Notes: generated by a model not told the origin, from the letters alone. A stretch of 5,944 bases of DNA from Nitrospira sp. UBA2083 (GCA_002331625.1 DCZN01000044.1:1-5944); one strand, 5' to 3'. Shown: positions 1 to 5,877, numbered from the stretch's first letter. Translations and numbers: made by a program.

Positions 1-1
1 C

Positions 2-289
2 GGGGAATTGGAGTCTGCCATCGAGCAATGGCAGACCGCAGTGAGCCAGGATGCTTCCATTGCCGCTGCCTGGGCCGGCCTGGGGCTCGGATGCTTCTCC
101 TCTGGCTCCTTCGACAAGGGGCTCCAAAACTACCGCCAGGCGATTCGCTTAGATCCTAGCTATGGGGATGTGAATTATCTTCGGCTCGTTCGCCGTTGGA
201 ACGCAGGGCTACTGTGGGGTGCTGTTGCCATTATGCATCTCCTGGAGACGCAACAGACGATCTCTGCCGAAACGGCGGTATATGAATGA
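2..289 (+). CDS. Tetratricopeptide-repeat protein, C-terminal part (5' end outside window)
   Basis: The frame is open from the window edge, so the N-terminus is missing and only 95 codons are visible. Residues about 3-19 look like the second helix of one TPR unit. Residues about 21-54 form a full TPR unit: W24, the L27/G28 pair, G35, F37, the A47 region and the closing DP at 51-52 match the 34-residue consensus (W-LG-Y-A-F-A-P). The C-terminal 40 residues include a hydrophobic stretch and are not a recognisable TPR. TPRs are helical scaffolds for protein-protein contacts, and the partner cannot be inferred here. Only 54 bp separate its TGA from the downstream polyprenyl synthetase gene, so co-transcription is plausible. 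An in-frame TTG at position 8 is an unlikely start because the TPR pattern continues upstream of it. Confidence 0.8.
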   Translation, partial: GELESAIEQWQTAVSQDASIAAAWAGLGLGCFSSGSFDKGLQNYRQAIRLDPSYGDVNYLRLVRRWNAGLLWGAVAIMHLLETQQTISAETAVYE

Positions 290-331
290 AACCAGCTTGA
301 GGAATTCTTATTCTGATCCTCGGCGACCGCG

Positions 332-338
332 TAGGAGA
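332..338 (+). promoter_or_regulatory. Ribosome binding site of the polyprenyl synthetase gene
   Basis: A TAGGAGA motif lies five bases before the ATG at 344, a good Shine-Dalgarno match that supports this start. Confidence 0.6.
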
Positions 339-343
339 AGTCC

Positions 344-1330
344 ATGGATCAGCCGCAGACCGTCGAGCAGATTCTGACGCGCTATGCGACGCTGCTGCAA
401 CGCTGTCATGACCGGATCATCGCCGATCTTGAGAAAGCTCCCGGGACAGCGGTGCTGACGGATTACTTTCAGAAAGGGAAGCGGTTCCGAGCCCTCTTGG
501 CCTTTGTTGCCGCCTCCGCCATGGGGATGGAGCCCCGCACGGTCATTTCCATGGCCGCTGCCCTCGAACTGCTGCATGGCGCGTCGCTTATTCACGATGA
601 TATCGTGGATGAAGCAACGCAGAGACGCACCCTCTCTGCACTCCATATTCAGTTAGGCATTGGCCCTGCGCTCATACTCGGTGACTACTTGATTCTGCGC
701 GCCTTCACGGTCCTGCAGGAGTTGCACGAGGTCTACGGCAGGGAGAAAACATGTGAAGCCTCGCAAGCCCTCAACTCCTATGCCCAGCTCTGCTGTCGCG
801 GAGCGTTCAAGGAGCTGATGCCAACCGGTGCGGGGAACCCGGAGGACGAGTACTTCACGATGGTGCAAGGGAAAACGGCTTCTCAGTTTGCCGCGGCGGT
901 CACGTTACCCGCCATCATCGGAGGGAGGACGTCGAAGGACATCAACGCCTTGCAGACGTACGGACTCAATGTGGGCATCGCGTTTCAGATCCAGGATGAT
1001 ACGCTCGACCTCATCGGAGATTCGACAGTGCTCGGGAAGCCGATTGGAAACGGTCTCATCAACGCGCGGCTGCTGTTGCCCATCATTTACCTCGAACAGT
1101 ATGGCTCGCCGACGGCTCGCCGAGAATATCGTCGGATCCAGCACACAGACTTAGACGGGCTGGTTCCCCTCGCGGCCTTACTGAAGGAGGAGGGGATCTT
1201 GGATCGGATTAGGCTGACGCAGGACCGCTATTTGTCAGCGGGGCTTCAGGCACTAGAGGAGCTGCGGCCCTCTGAGGATCGCACTGCCTTGTCAGTGCTG
1301 GCCACGTATGCGGTTCATCATCATTCGTAA
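344..1330 (+). CDS. Polyprenyl synthetase family protein (trans-isoprenyl diphosphate synthase)
   Basis: At 328 residues this has the usual length for an all-helical trans-isoprenyl diphosphate synthase. These enzymes condense isopentenyl diphosphate with an allylic diphosphate to make geranyl-, farnesyl- or longer chains for quinones, undecaprenyl carrier or other isoprenoids in the cytosol. Visible motifs are GKRFR at 45-49 (IPP binding), the first Asp-rich motif DDIVD at 85-89 with R94-R95, GDY at 113-115, QGKTAS around 175-180, and the second Asp-rich motif DDTLD at 218-222. The segment after it, normally GKPxGxDLxxGKxTLP, reads GKPIGNGL then NARLLLP (231-246). The Asp is thus G237, the Gly is A241 and the diphosphate-contacting Lys is R242. 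RRG after the first motif is RRT. The enzyme may therefore have altered activity or be a specialised paralogue. Chain length cannot be assigned. The ATG is supported by a TAGGAGA site, and the gene follows the TPR gene by 54 bp. Confidence 0.93.
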   Translation: MDQPQTVEQILTRYATLLQRCHDRIIADLEKAPGTAVLTDYFQKGKRFRALLAFVAASAMGMEPRTVISMAAALELLHGASLIHDDIVDEATQRRTLSALHIQLGIGPALILGDYLILRAFTVLQELHEVYGREKTCEASQALNSYAQLCCRGAFKELMPTGAGNPEDEYFTMVQGKTASQFAAAVTLPAIIGGRTSKDINALQTYGLNVGIAFQIQDDTLDLIGDSTVLGKPIGNGLINARLLLPIIYLEQYGSPTARREYRRIQHTDLDGLVPLAALLKEEGILDRIRLTQDRYLSAGLQALEELRPSEDRTALSVLATYAVHHHS

Positions 1331-1472
1331 CCTGTGCATGGTCCAGGTTGGGGTTCTCAAGGCTATCTGAGGGATAGCGTTTGGTGAGTTCGTGCGCAAA
1401 GTACTTGGCACGGGACGAGGTGAGGCTTATCAATTTTTTAGCATTTCTTATCAAGTGACATCGCTCTTTCAC
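1331..1472 (-). pseudogene. Remnant: N-terminus of an SNF2/DEAD-type helicase
   Basis: On the minus strand a reading frame contains KKLISLTSSRAKYFAHEL followed by TKRYPSDSLE. From memory this closely matches the extreme N-terminus of a family of large SNF2-like DEAD/DEAH helicases, which reads roughly AKYFAHELT(K/R)R...SDSVEKLA...DAQVDLNPHQ and leads into the ATP-binding domain. Only about 45 residues survive. After SDSLE the match degrades, a DHAQV that may echo the family's DAQV follows, and the frame then runs antisense into the 3' end of the polyprenyl synthetase gene, so no helicase motif remains. The possible GTG start at 1472 has no good ribosome binding site. The fragment abuts the stop codon of the neighbouring gene, consistent with a deletion endpoint. 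Such helicases often sit in defence or mobile clusters, which is context from the family and not shown here. Confidence 0.55.
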
Positions 1473-1865
1473 CAGCCGCTTAGCCCCGTTCGATTCCGGC
1501 TGTGACAGTGCGGGAATTCACTCGCAATGCACGTAAGGACTCCTCCATCTGTTTGCAGGCGGTCATTGTTGGGGTAGCGGGGAGGACGGTGCGAGATCCC
1601 GCGATACGGATGGGCGTCTACCGCCTATTTCACAGTGAACCAAGTTTCTCGTGCCACGCTCGGCAACAGGTCTGTCCATGGCCAGAATCGGCGACTGTTC
1701 GACTCACGATCCTTTCGAGAGCTGGTTAGCGGAATTAGCCTGAAAGCAGCCACCAGGCCGCCACGGTTGCGGGCTGATCCCGGGTTGAGATGGACTCCTA
1801 GCTTGCTAGCCTTGAGAAGAAAGAACCCAAACAGATACCATCTCAGCGGCTTGGCCGTCCGAATC
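1473..1865. other. Non-coding or unrecognised stretch in the gene graveyard
   Basis: No recognisable gene. Frames stay open by chance on both strands: plus 1502-1729, plus from 1635 into the VTT remnant, and minus 1870-1625. None has a good ribosome binding site, and no translation matches a family I know. The minus frame has a hydrophobic N-terminus (WYLFGFFLL) but a basic, low-conservation remainder. A short perfect inverted repeat, CTAGC-TT-GCTAG, occurs around 1798-1809 with no T-run. This may be decayed sequence from whatever element also left the flanking fragments. Confidence 0.4.
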
Positions 1866-2204
1866 GACATCTCGTTTTGCGAACGTTGCTCAGACCGCCA
1901 CCTTGCCCTCGCCGTTTTTCTATCCCGATTATTTCCGATATTTTCGTTCGACCCTGTCAGTTATGGAGCAGGACTGACCAACATGTCTCTGCGGGCGTTC
2001 GCATGGGCGACCTTACTGGGAATGATCGGCCCGATCAGTCCTCCTACCTTTGGGAAGAACGCGCCGCCACAGGACGGGAATGCCTTCGTGCGACTTCACA
2101 GAGATATCTGGGTGAACACAGATCTCAAATCCGATCACGCTCTCGGAGCCTACTTGGATGCGGTCGATAAACTGTTCGTCATCGCATTGATGACAGAAAA
2201 ATAA
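1860..2204 (+). pseudogene. Remnant of a TVP38/TMEM64 (VTT) family gene, fused to unknown sequence
   Basis: Positions 1866-2033 encode 56 residues aligning without gaps to residues 148-203 of the intact VTT protein encoded at 4520-5383. By my hand count 44 of 56 residues (79%) and about 120 of 168 bases (71%) agree, with most differences at third codon positions. The shared core includes FCE-CSDRHLA, the R-L-x-P-x-F-SFD turn and SYGAGLTNMSLRAFA, the signature part of the VTT domain. The N-terminal membrane helices and the last helix are absent. Upstream sequence in this frame is unrelated. Downstream, weak similarity fades near 2065 and about 45 unrecognised residues (including HRDIWVNTDLKSDHALGAYL) run to a TAA at 2204. 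The frame is open from a GTG at 1635, so a chimeric 189-residue product is possible in principle, but no ribosome binding site supports it. The third-position bias suggests descent from a gene once under selection. Confidence 0.7.
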
Positions 2205-2275
2205 GACGTGCTCTCCCCTGCTTCCTGTCAGAGCATCGCGATTGCGAAATTCTATGCGGATAAGAGGGCCCTGAC

Positions 2276-2538
2276 ATGTTGCCGCCGCTCACTGGAATTG
2301 CTTGGCGAATCTCGCACCGTGCTTTCCGGAACAAAGCACACAGTTCGAGTTCGTTTTGGAGACCGGGCCCGACGTGCACTATTTTCTGACCGATCAGATG
2401 ACGTGGACGATGGGGGTGCACTTGCACCATCTCTCGAATTCGAATCTCGGCGACAGAAATATTAGAAACAGCACAGTATTACCATATATGGGTCTCGCCT
2501 GGTGTATTCCCGCATGCTCGAGCTCGGTCTCCCGTTGA
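2276..2538 (+). pseudogene. Remnant of PagL-like lipid A deacylase / acyloxyacyl hydrolase
   Basis: The frame ending with TGA at 2538 encodes FPEQSTQFEFVLETG, VHYFLTDQ and HHLSNSNLGDRN (2425-2460), ending near YMGLAW. This matches the C-terminal half of the PagL/acyloxyacyl hydrolase family of outer-membrane beta-barrels, which remove an ester-linked acyl chain from lipid A. The HxS pair characteristic of the active site (His126 and Ser128 in Pseudomonas PagL) is present as H at 2428-2430 and S two residues on. The region of the catalytic Glu has an Asn/Ser instead and appears one residue short. Only about 65-75 residues remain of a domain normally about 150. Upstream, MLPPLTGIAW in a different frame (2276-2305) may continue the protein, implying a one-base deletion near 2304. 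No signal peptide, intact N-terminus or credible start is visible, so I call it broken. Confidence 0.6.
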
Positions 2539-2560
2539 CCGCAGTCAACCCTATCCATTT

Positions 2561-4378
2561 CTAGAACCGCAACTCGATCCCCACTTCAAACTTCAAGGCA
2601 TTGTCGGCAAAGGGCGCATAAATGCGTCCTGGTAAGAACATGCCGAAGTAGGAGAACAAACGAGCGTGTGGATTGACGAAGTAATCCATCAACAGATCAA
2701 ACTCTTGCCCCACGTCCTTGGTCGGCCCTCCGGCGGTTGTGGTGCTGAAAGCCAGCGCTTGACTCAAGACCGGGTGGGGACCGAGTACGCCCGTCCCGGC
2801 CAGCTGGGCGACCGAAGCTCGGAGATAGGTCCAAGCCATCTTCGCTTGCAGTTTCTCCATGGGCCTCACGATCACATACGGTTGGATGAAGGTGATGTTC
2901 GAGAAGCCGTTTCCTCGGCGGGTGTCGAACCCACGGCCGTTGAAGCCGTGGATGTCGTCGGAGAAGAGAAAATTATATCGGAAACTGGTCTCATCCACGA
3001 ACAGGGTCTCGAAGTTCGTGTTCTTCCCATCGTTCGGATTATCGTCACCGCTGCCGAACCCGAATGTGGCACCAAGCGACAACAGATCCGGCTTTTCAAC
3101 TCGCAGGGCTTCAGCAGACAGCGTGTACCGGAGATCCAGATATGCTAGATAGGCTCTGTTCTTCTCGCGGGTGCCGGGATTGCCGCCTGCTGCTCCTGAG
3201 ATCACGGGTGTGGTCCCGCTTAGGTGGGCCAACTCGAACGCGTAGTCCACGCGGCCCAGTCGACCGGATCCGTTCACGTCAAAGTACTGATTTTGCTTGT
3301 TGACTCCTTCAGCGGTCGTGTCGAACATCTTCCAGAAAAAGAACTGGAGCCGGTTCATCGGAGTTGGGTCGTAGTTAAGGATCAGCATAACTCCTTCCAG
3401 ACTTTCTTCCTTCCCGGTCACATCATTGACCTTACTCTGAGTCGTCTGATTAATGGCGTTCACCCCCGAACTGGCTTGGTTGAAGATCGATCGTCCAGTG
3501 GAACCATACACATAATTGAGTTGTGTGCTGAACCGCTCAGTCCAGTGCCTGGACGCCGTGATCATATCCCGAGGGATATGGCCCACAATCCCATTGCCGA
3601 CATGGGCAAACTGGCGGCCCACTCTCACCTGAACCCAGCCGTCGTATTGCAGGTAATAGAGCTGGGGATTGACGATCCACTGTCGCTGCCCCGCCGCTCC
3701 GAGCGGACCGGAATCGTTTCCCAGGAGGACCCCATCGTTAAACTGGTCGCCGGCATAGTCGAGGGACAGGACCGCCATGAAGGGGCCGTGCTTGATCGCG
3801 CCGGTGGCATAGCCGCGCATGGTCGAGAAGCGGAGGCGGGTGTCGTCCTTGCAGGAGGTGTTGAAGGAACAGGACGAGTCATTCATGAACGTCCGGTTCG
3901 CGGCGGTGCTGCCAGGCGCATTCCGCGTATCCGAAAAATTATCGTAGAAATTGAACCGGAAGCGATTGTAGGCTTGCAGTTCCAGTTCCCAGCCAGGCCC
4001 AGCCATGGGCTTCGGCGCCTCCAAGGGGAGCTGCGGTTCAGGAGGACATTCCATAAAACCAGGACACACGACAGAATTGTATGGGCGCAGTTCCTCCAGC
4101 TTCCGGAGGCGTATGTGAAATGAGGGCGGGGTGGCAGGGGGAGTGTCTACGACCCGTTCCGACTCCTCGAAGCGGTGCTTCATCTCTTCCCGCTCAGCCC
4201 GATGCTGTTGTTCCATCTTGTCCATCCGCTCCTTCGGTTCTTCAACGGTTTGAGCGAAAACCGTTCCCGTCATGAGCGACCACAGAACAACCAAGAGCCC
4301 TGGAACGTTCACCGTGGCCAGGGCTGGTGTTGAGTCCCATCCCCATCCGATGAGAGCCTTCGGTTGGCAGAACTGCAT
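2561..4378 (-). CDS. Outer-membrane porin, alginate-export-like family
   Basis: This encodes a large beta-barrel protein of 605 residues from the ATG at 4378, or 630 from a TTG at 4453. With the ATG numbering, residues about 26-42 are a hydrophobic signal segment ending TGTVFA-Q, residues 44-77 a charged, coiled-coil-prone stretch (EEPKERMDKMEQQHRAE...), then a Pro-rich linker. The rest alternates aromatic and polar residues as amphipathic strands, and the chain ends ELRF, with the C-terminal Phe typical of BAM-assembled barrels. VRVGRQFAHVGNGIVG and the ending FDLLMDYFVN...YFGMFLPGRIY resemble the alginate-export porin family, common in Nitrospira. The substrate is unknown. Two Cys pairs sit in the N-terminal third (VCPGFMEC and SCSFNTSC), possibly disulfides. 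The gene is divergent from the VTT gene. The start is uncertain: a 13-bp tandem duplication lies across it, and no candidate start (TTG 4453, ATG 4378, GTG 4312) has a well-placed Shine-Dalgarno site. Confidence 0.85.
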   Translation of the reverse strand: MQFCQPKALIGWGWDSTPALATVNVPGLLVVLWSLMTGTVFAQTVEEPKERMDKMEQQHRAEREEMKHRFEESERVVDTPPATPPSFHIRLRKLEELRPYNSVVCPGFMECPPEPQLPLEAPKPMAGPGWELELQAYNRFRFNFYDNFSDTRNAPGSTAANRTFMNDSSCSFNTSCKDDTRLRFSTMRGYATGAIKHGPFMAVLSLDYAGDQFNDGVLLGNDSGPLGAAGQRQWIVNPQLYYLQYDGWVQVRVGRQFAHVGNGIVGHIPRDMITASRHWTERFSTQLNYVYGSTGRSIFNQASSGVNAINQTTQSKVNDVTGKEESLEGVMLILNYDPTPMNRLQFFFWKMFDTTAEGVNKQNQYFDVNGSGRLGRVDYAFELAHLSGTTPVISGAAGGNPGTREKNRAYLAYLDLRYTLSAEALRVEKPDLLSLGATFGFGSGDDNPNDGKNTNFETLFVDETSFRYNFLFSDDIHGFNGRGFDTRRGNGFSNITFIQPYVIVRPMEKLQAKMAWTYLRASVAQLAGTGVLGPHPVLSQALAFSTTTAGGPTKDVGQEFDLLMDYFVNPHARLFSYFGMFLPGRIYAPFADNALKFEVGIELRF

Positions 4379-4401
4379 GAGGATACCCCATGAGGATACC
4401 C
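4376..4401. repeat. Perfect 13-bp tandem duplication at the porin start
   Basis: CATGAGGATACCC occurs twice back to back (4376-4388 and 4389-4401). Read on the minus strand each copy is GGGTATCCTCATG, so each ends with an ATG. The inner ATG (4378) is in frame with the porin; the outer ATG (4391) is out of frame because 13 is not a multiple of three. An AAAGGG motif (4399-4404, minus strand) sits seven bases before the outer ATG, the spacing expected for a ribosome binding site, but 20 bases before the in-frame ATG. Confidence 0.95.
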
Positions 4402-4519
4402 TTTGAACGCCAGCCTGAGCACTGATGGCTCCAGCTGTTCTAGCCCCAAACAAGTAGCACTGTGAGGCTGAGCTGGTCAGTGAGTTGGCTTACAGATTCA
4501 TGGCTGTGGATGTGCCAGG

Positions 4520-5383
4520 GTGAAAATCGATACGACAGGGTACGGTATGAGAAAACCGTCTCGCGAGGTCGCGAACAGGATCATGACGAGCGTGGTCACG
4601 AGATCACAATGCTTCAACGCAACTCATCTGTTCAAGATCAGCGGGCTCCTGTTCTTGATCGTTGGAACCTACTTTCTATTGCAATGGCTCGATGTTCAGG
4701 AGTTGCTGAAGCCGGAACGGATCGCCACGCATCTCCATGCTGCCGGCCCATTCGGGCCGATCTTGTTCATGCTGTTGATGGCGACAGCGGTGATCATCAG
4801 CCCCATTCCCAGTTTGCCGCTGGACTTAGCGGCCGGAGCGACATTTGGCCTGCCCCTTGGAACCGTCTATGCCGTCGTCGGTGCGGAGATCGGCGCCATC
4901 ATCAGTTTTCTCATCGGCAGGGCCCTGGGCCGGGAGGCCCTGACGCGGCTCTTTCGGACAGAGATCCGGTTCTGCGAACAATGTTCGGATCGGCACCTGG
5001 CCATCTTCATCTTCCTGGCGAGACTTGTTCCGGTCTTTTCGTTTGATCTTGTCAGTTATGGAGCCGGTCTGACGAACATGTCGCTTCGAGCTTTTGCCGT
5101 GGCAACACTGCTGGGGATGATTGTGCCGACCTTGGCGCTGACCTATGCGGGGAGCACAGTGGTTTCGGGCACGTGGTTGATGATCTTGCTGGGCTTGGTG
5201 ATGGTGACCATGCTCCTGCTGATTCCAAGGCTGGTCCTTCGCTACCCTACCGCACGCTGGGTGCGCCTCTTGCGCGGCGACATGCCGGTCCTCACTCCCA
5301 CCCATATCCCTCCTGCTCAGCCCGCAATTCCCCGTCTAAGTGGCCCTTCACAATGCGACTCCTGCGGCGGACCATTGAGCTGA
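4520..5383 (+). CDS. TVP38/TMEM64 (VTT / SNARE-associated, DedA-like) membrane protein
   Basis: This 287-residue polytopic inner-membrane protein belongs to the VTT-domain family (PF09335-like), whose members are linked to membrane lipid homeostasis and, in some, lipid scrambling. A first hydrophobic helix spans about 38-57. The VTT domain runs about 76-213: GPFGPILF, a re-entrant segment PIPSLPLDLAAGATFG at 95-110, GAEIGAIISFLIGR to 134, then FCEQCSDRH at 151-159 and the signature RLVPVFSFDLVSYGAGL at 168-184. A last helix lies about 216-236. The tail is Pro-rich and ends with a CxxC (C279, C282) and GGPL, resembling half a zinc ribbon; C152/C155 form another CxxC. The GTG at 4520 is the longest start but lacks a clear ribosome binding site. 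ATG 4547 has AGGG eight bases upstream and may be the true start; ATG 4583 is also possible. The gene is divergent from the porin with a short shared upstream region. Confidence 0.9.
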   Translation: MKIDTTGYGMRKPSREVANRIMTSVVTRSQCFNATHLFKISGLLFLIVGTYFLLQWLDVQELLKPERIATHLHAAGPFGPILFMLLMATAVIISPIPSLPLDLAAGATFGLPLGTVYAVVGAEIGAIISFLIGRALGREALTRLFRTEIRFCEQCSDRHLAIFIFLARLVPVFSFDLVSYGAGLTNMSLRAFAVATLLGMIVPTLALTYAGSTVVSGTWLMILLGLVMVTMLLLIPRLVLRYPTARWVRLLRGDMPVLTPTHIPPAQPAIPRLSGPSQCDSCGGPLS

Positions 5384-5572
5384 GGTTGTCGCCGCTCTCC
5401 GTTTCTGACTTATTCGACAGTTCTGACGGTTCTCGCTCTCATCTCCACCGTCGGCACTTCCCAGCTCTGCCGACCACACCCCAACAGCCATCCGTTTGGC
5501 GAGCGTGTCTACCACCCACCACGACGCGGACACCGGACCCTATCTCTTCGTGAAATCTCTTGCTGGTTGTGA
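5384..5572 (+). pseudogene. Possible start-less remnant of a small exported protein
   Basis: Directly after the VTT stop codon, in the same frame, the sequence stays open for about 62 codons to a TGA at 5570-5572. It begins RRSPFLTYSTVLTVLALIST then VGTSQLC, which resembles a signal peptide (basic n-region, hydrophobic core, small residues before a Cys), followed by a His/Pro/Arg-rich part such as RVYHPPRRGHRT. There is no ATG, GTG or TTG in the frame. An ATG at 5353 in another frame (MRLLRRTIELRLSPL) could be its lost start if one frameshift occurred near 5390. No family was recognised. It may be chance, so this call is tentative. Confidence 0.25.
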
Positions 5573-5594
5573 GGTGGCTTACAGTCGGTAACTT
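5567..5594 (+). promoter_or_regulatory. Weak candidate sigma70-type promoter for the DUF2934 gene
   Basis: TTGTGA (5567-5572) and TAACTT (5589-5594) are 16 bases apart, upstream of the DUF2934 gene and followed by a purine-rich leader. The match is modest and could be chance. The rest of 5573-5650 shows no other feature. Confidence 0.2.
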
Positions 5595-5651
5595 GAAAAA
5601 GCTGGTAAAAGAAGGAGTAAGAGGGGAGATCCTGGCCATCATTACACAAAG

Positions 5652-5658
5652 AAGGAGG
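5652..5658 (+). promoter_or_regulatory. Strong Shine-Dalgarno site of the DUF2934 gene
   Basis: AAGGAGG is a full-length anti-SD match five bases before the ATG at 5664. It fixes the start and contrasts with the weak sites of the porin and VTT genes, suggesting efficient translation of this small protein. Confidence 0.85.
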
Positions 5659-5663
5659 CGGGG

Positions 5664-5846
5664 ATGAGTAAAGAGAAAAAAGAAGTCAAAAAAGGCAACT
5701 CGTCCGAGACGGGCCGCGAGACCGCTCCAGAAGAGATCCGCACCCTTGCCTATCAGCTCTTCTGTGAGTGTGGATGCGCCCATGGGCACGACATCGAGCA
5801 TTGGCTGGAGGCCGAACGACGACTCCTTGAGCGGTACCGGAAATAA
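5664..5846 (+). CDS. DUF2934 domain small protein
   Basis: This is a 60-residue protein. Residues 1-22 are a Lys/Glu-rich, probably disordered lead. Residues 23-57 fit the DUF2934 pattern (I-R-x-x-A-Y-x-L-[FY]-x-x-x-G-...-GHD-x-x-x-W-L-x-AE), with IRTLAYQLF, GHDIEHWLEAERRL and the invariant-looking W47 and E51. The family's function is unknown; members are short, soluble and numerous in Nitrospira. Unusually, C34, C36 and C38 alternate, and H40 and H42 follow immediately (CECGCAHGH), which could bind a metal or be redox active. This is an inference. It has a near-ideal AAGGAGG site and appears to be a single-gene unit. A weak GACGC/GCGTC hairpin follows at 5852-5868. Confidence 0.85.
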   Translation: MSKEKKEVKKGNSSETGRETAPEEIRTLAYQLFCECGCAHGHDIEHWLEAERRLLERYRK

Positions 5847-5851
5847 CACAA

Positions 5852-5877
5852 GACGCACGGATGGCGTCGTCCTGTTC
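5852..5877 (+). terminator. Weak candidate terminator hairpin after the DUF2934 gene
   Basis: GACGC (5852-5856) and GCGTC (5864-5868) can pair around a seven-base loop, six bases past the stop codon, with only a loose T-containing stretch after it. The five-pair stem and poor T-tract make this marginal. The remaining bases to the window end show no gene. Confidence 0.2.

Noticed and set aside
1362..1378. Inverted repeat GCTATC-TGAGG-GATAGC downstream of the polyprenyl synthetase, possible terminator
   Set aside because: Only six pairs and no T-run on either side; it lies inside the helicase-like coding remnant.
1480..1502. GTTCGATTC flanked by GCC/GGC, reminiscent of a tRNA T-arm and thus a possible attachment-site remnant
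   Set aside because: The stem does not pair as a proper five-bp T-stem, no acceptor stem, anticodon arm or CCA follows, and no integrase is present.
1738..1756. CTGAAAGCAGCCACC resembles a conserved 23S rRNA segment
   Set aside because: The resemblance is only about a dozen bases and the surrounding sequence does not match rRNA.
2534..2549. Perfect hairpin GTTGAC-CGCA-GTCAAC between the PagL remnant and the porin stop, possible bidirectional terminator
   Set aside because: The stem is short and neither strand has a T-tract after it, so termination cannot be supported.
3224..4123. Long 299-codon plus-strand frame antisense to the porin
   Set aside because: It is the shadow of the porin coding frame; its translation shows no domain and the minus-strand protein is a clear beta-barrel.
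5450..5474. Inverted repeat GTCGGCA...TGCCGAC (seven-bp stem, 11-base loop) after the VTT gene
   Set aside because: No T-run follows and the loop is long; it could be an operator or chance, and nothing decides between them.
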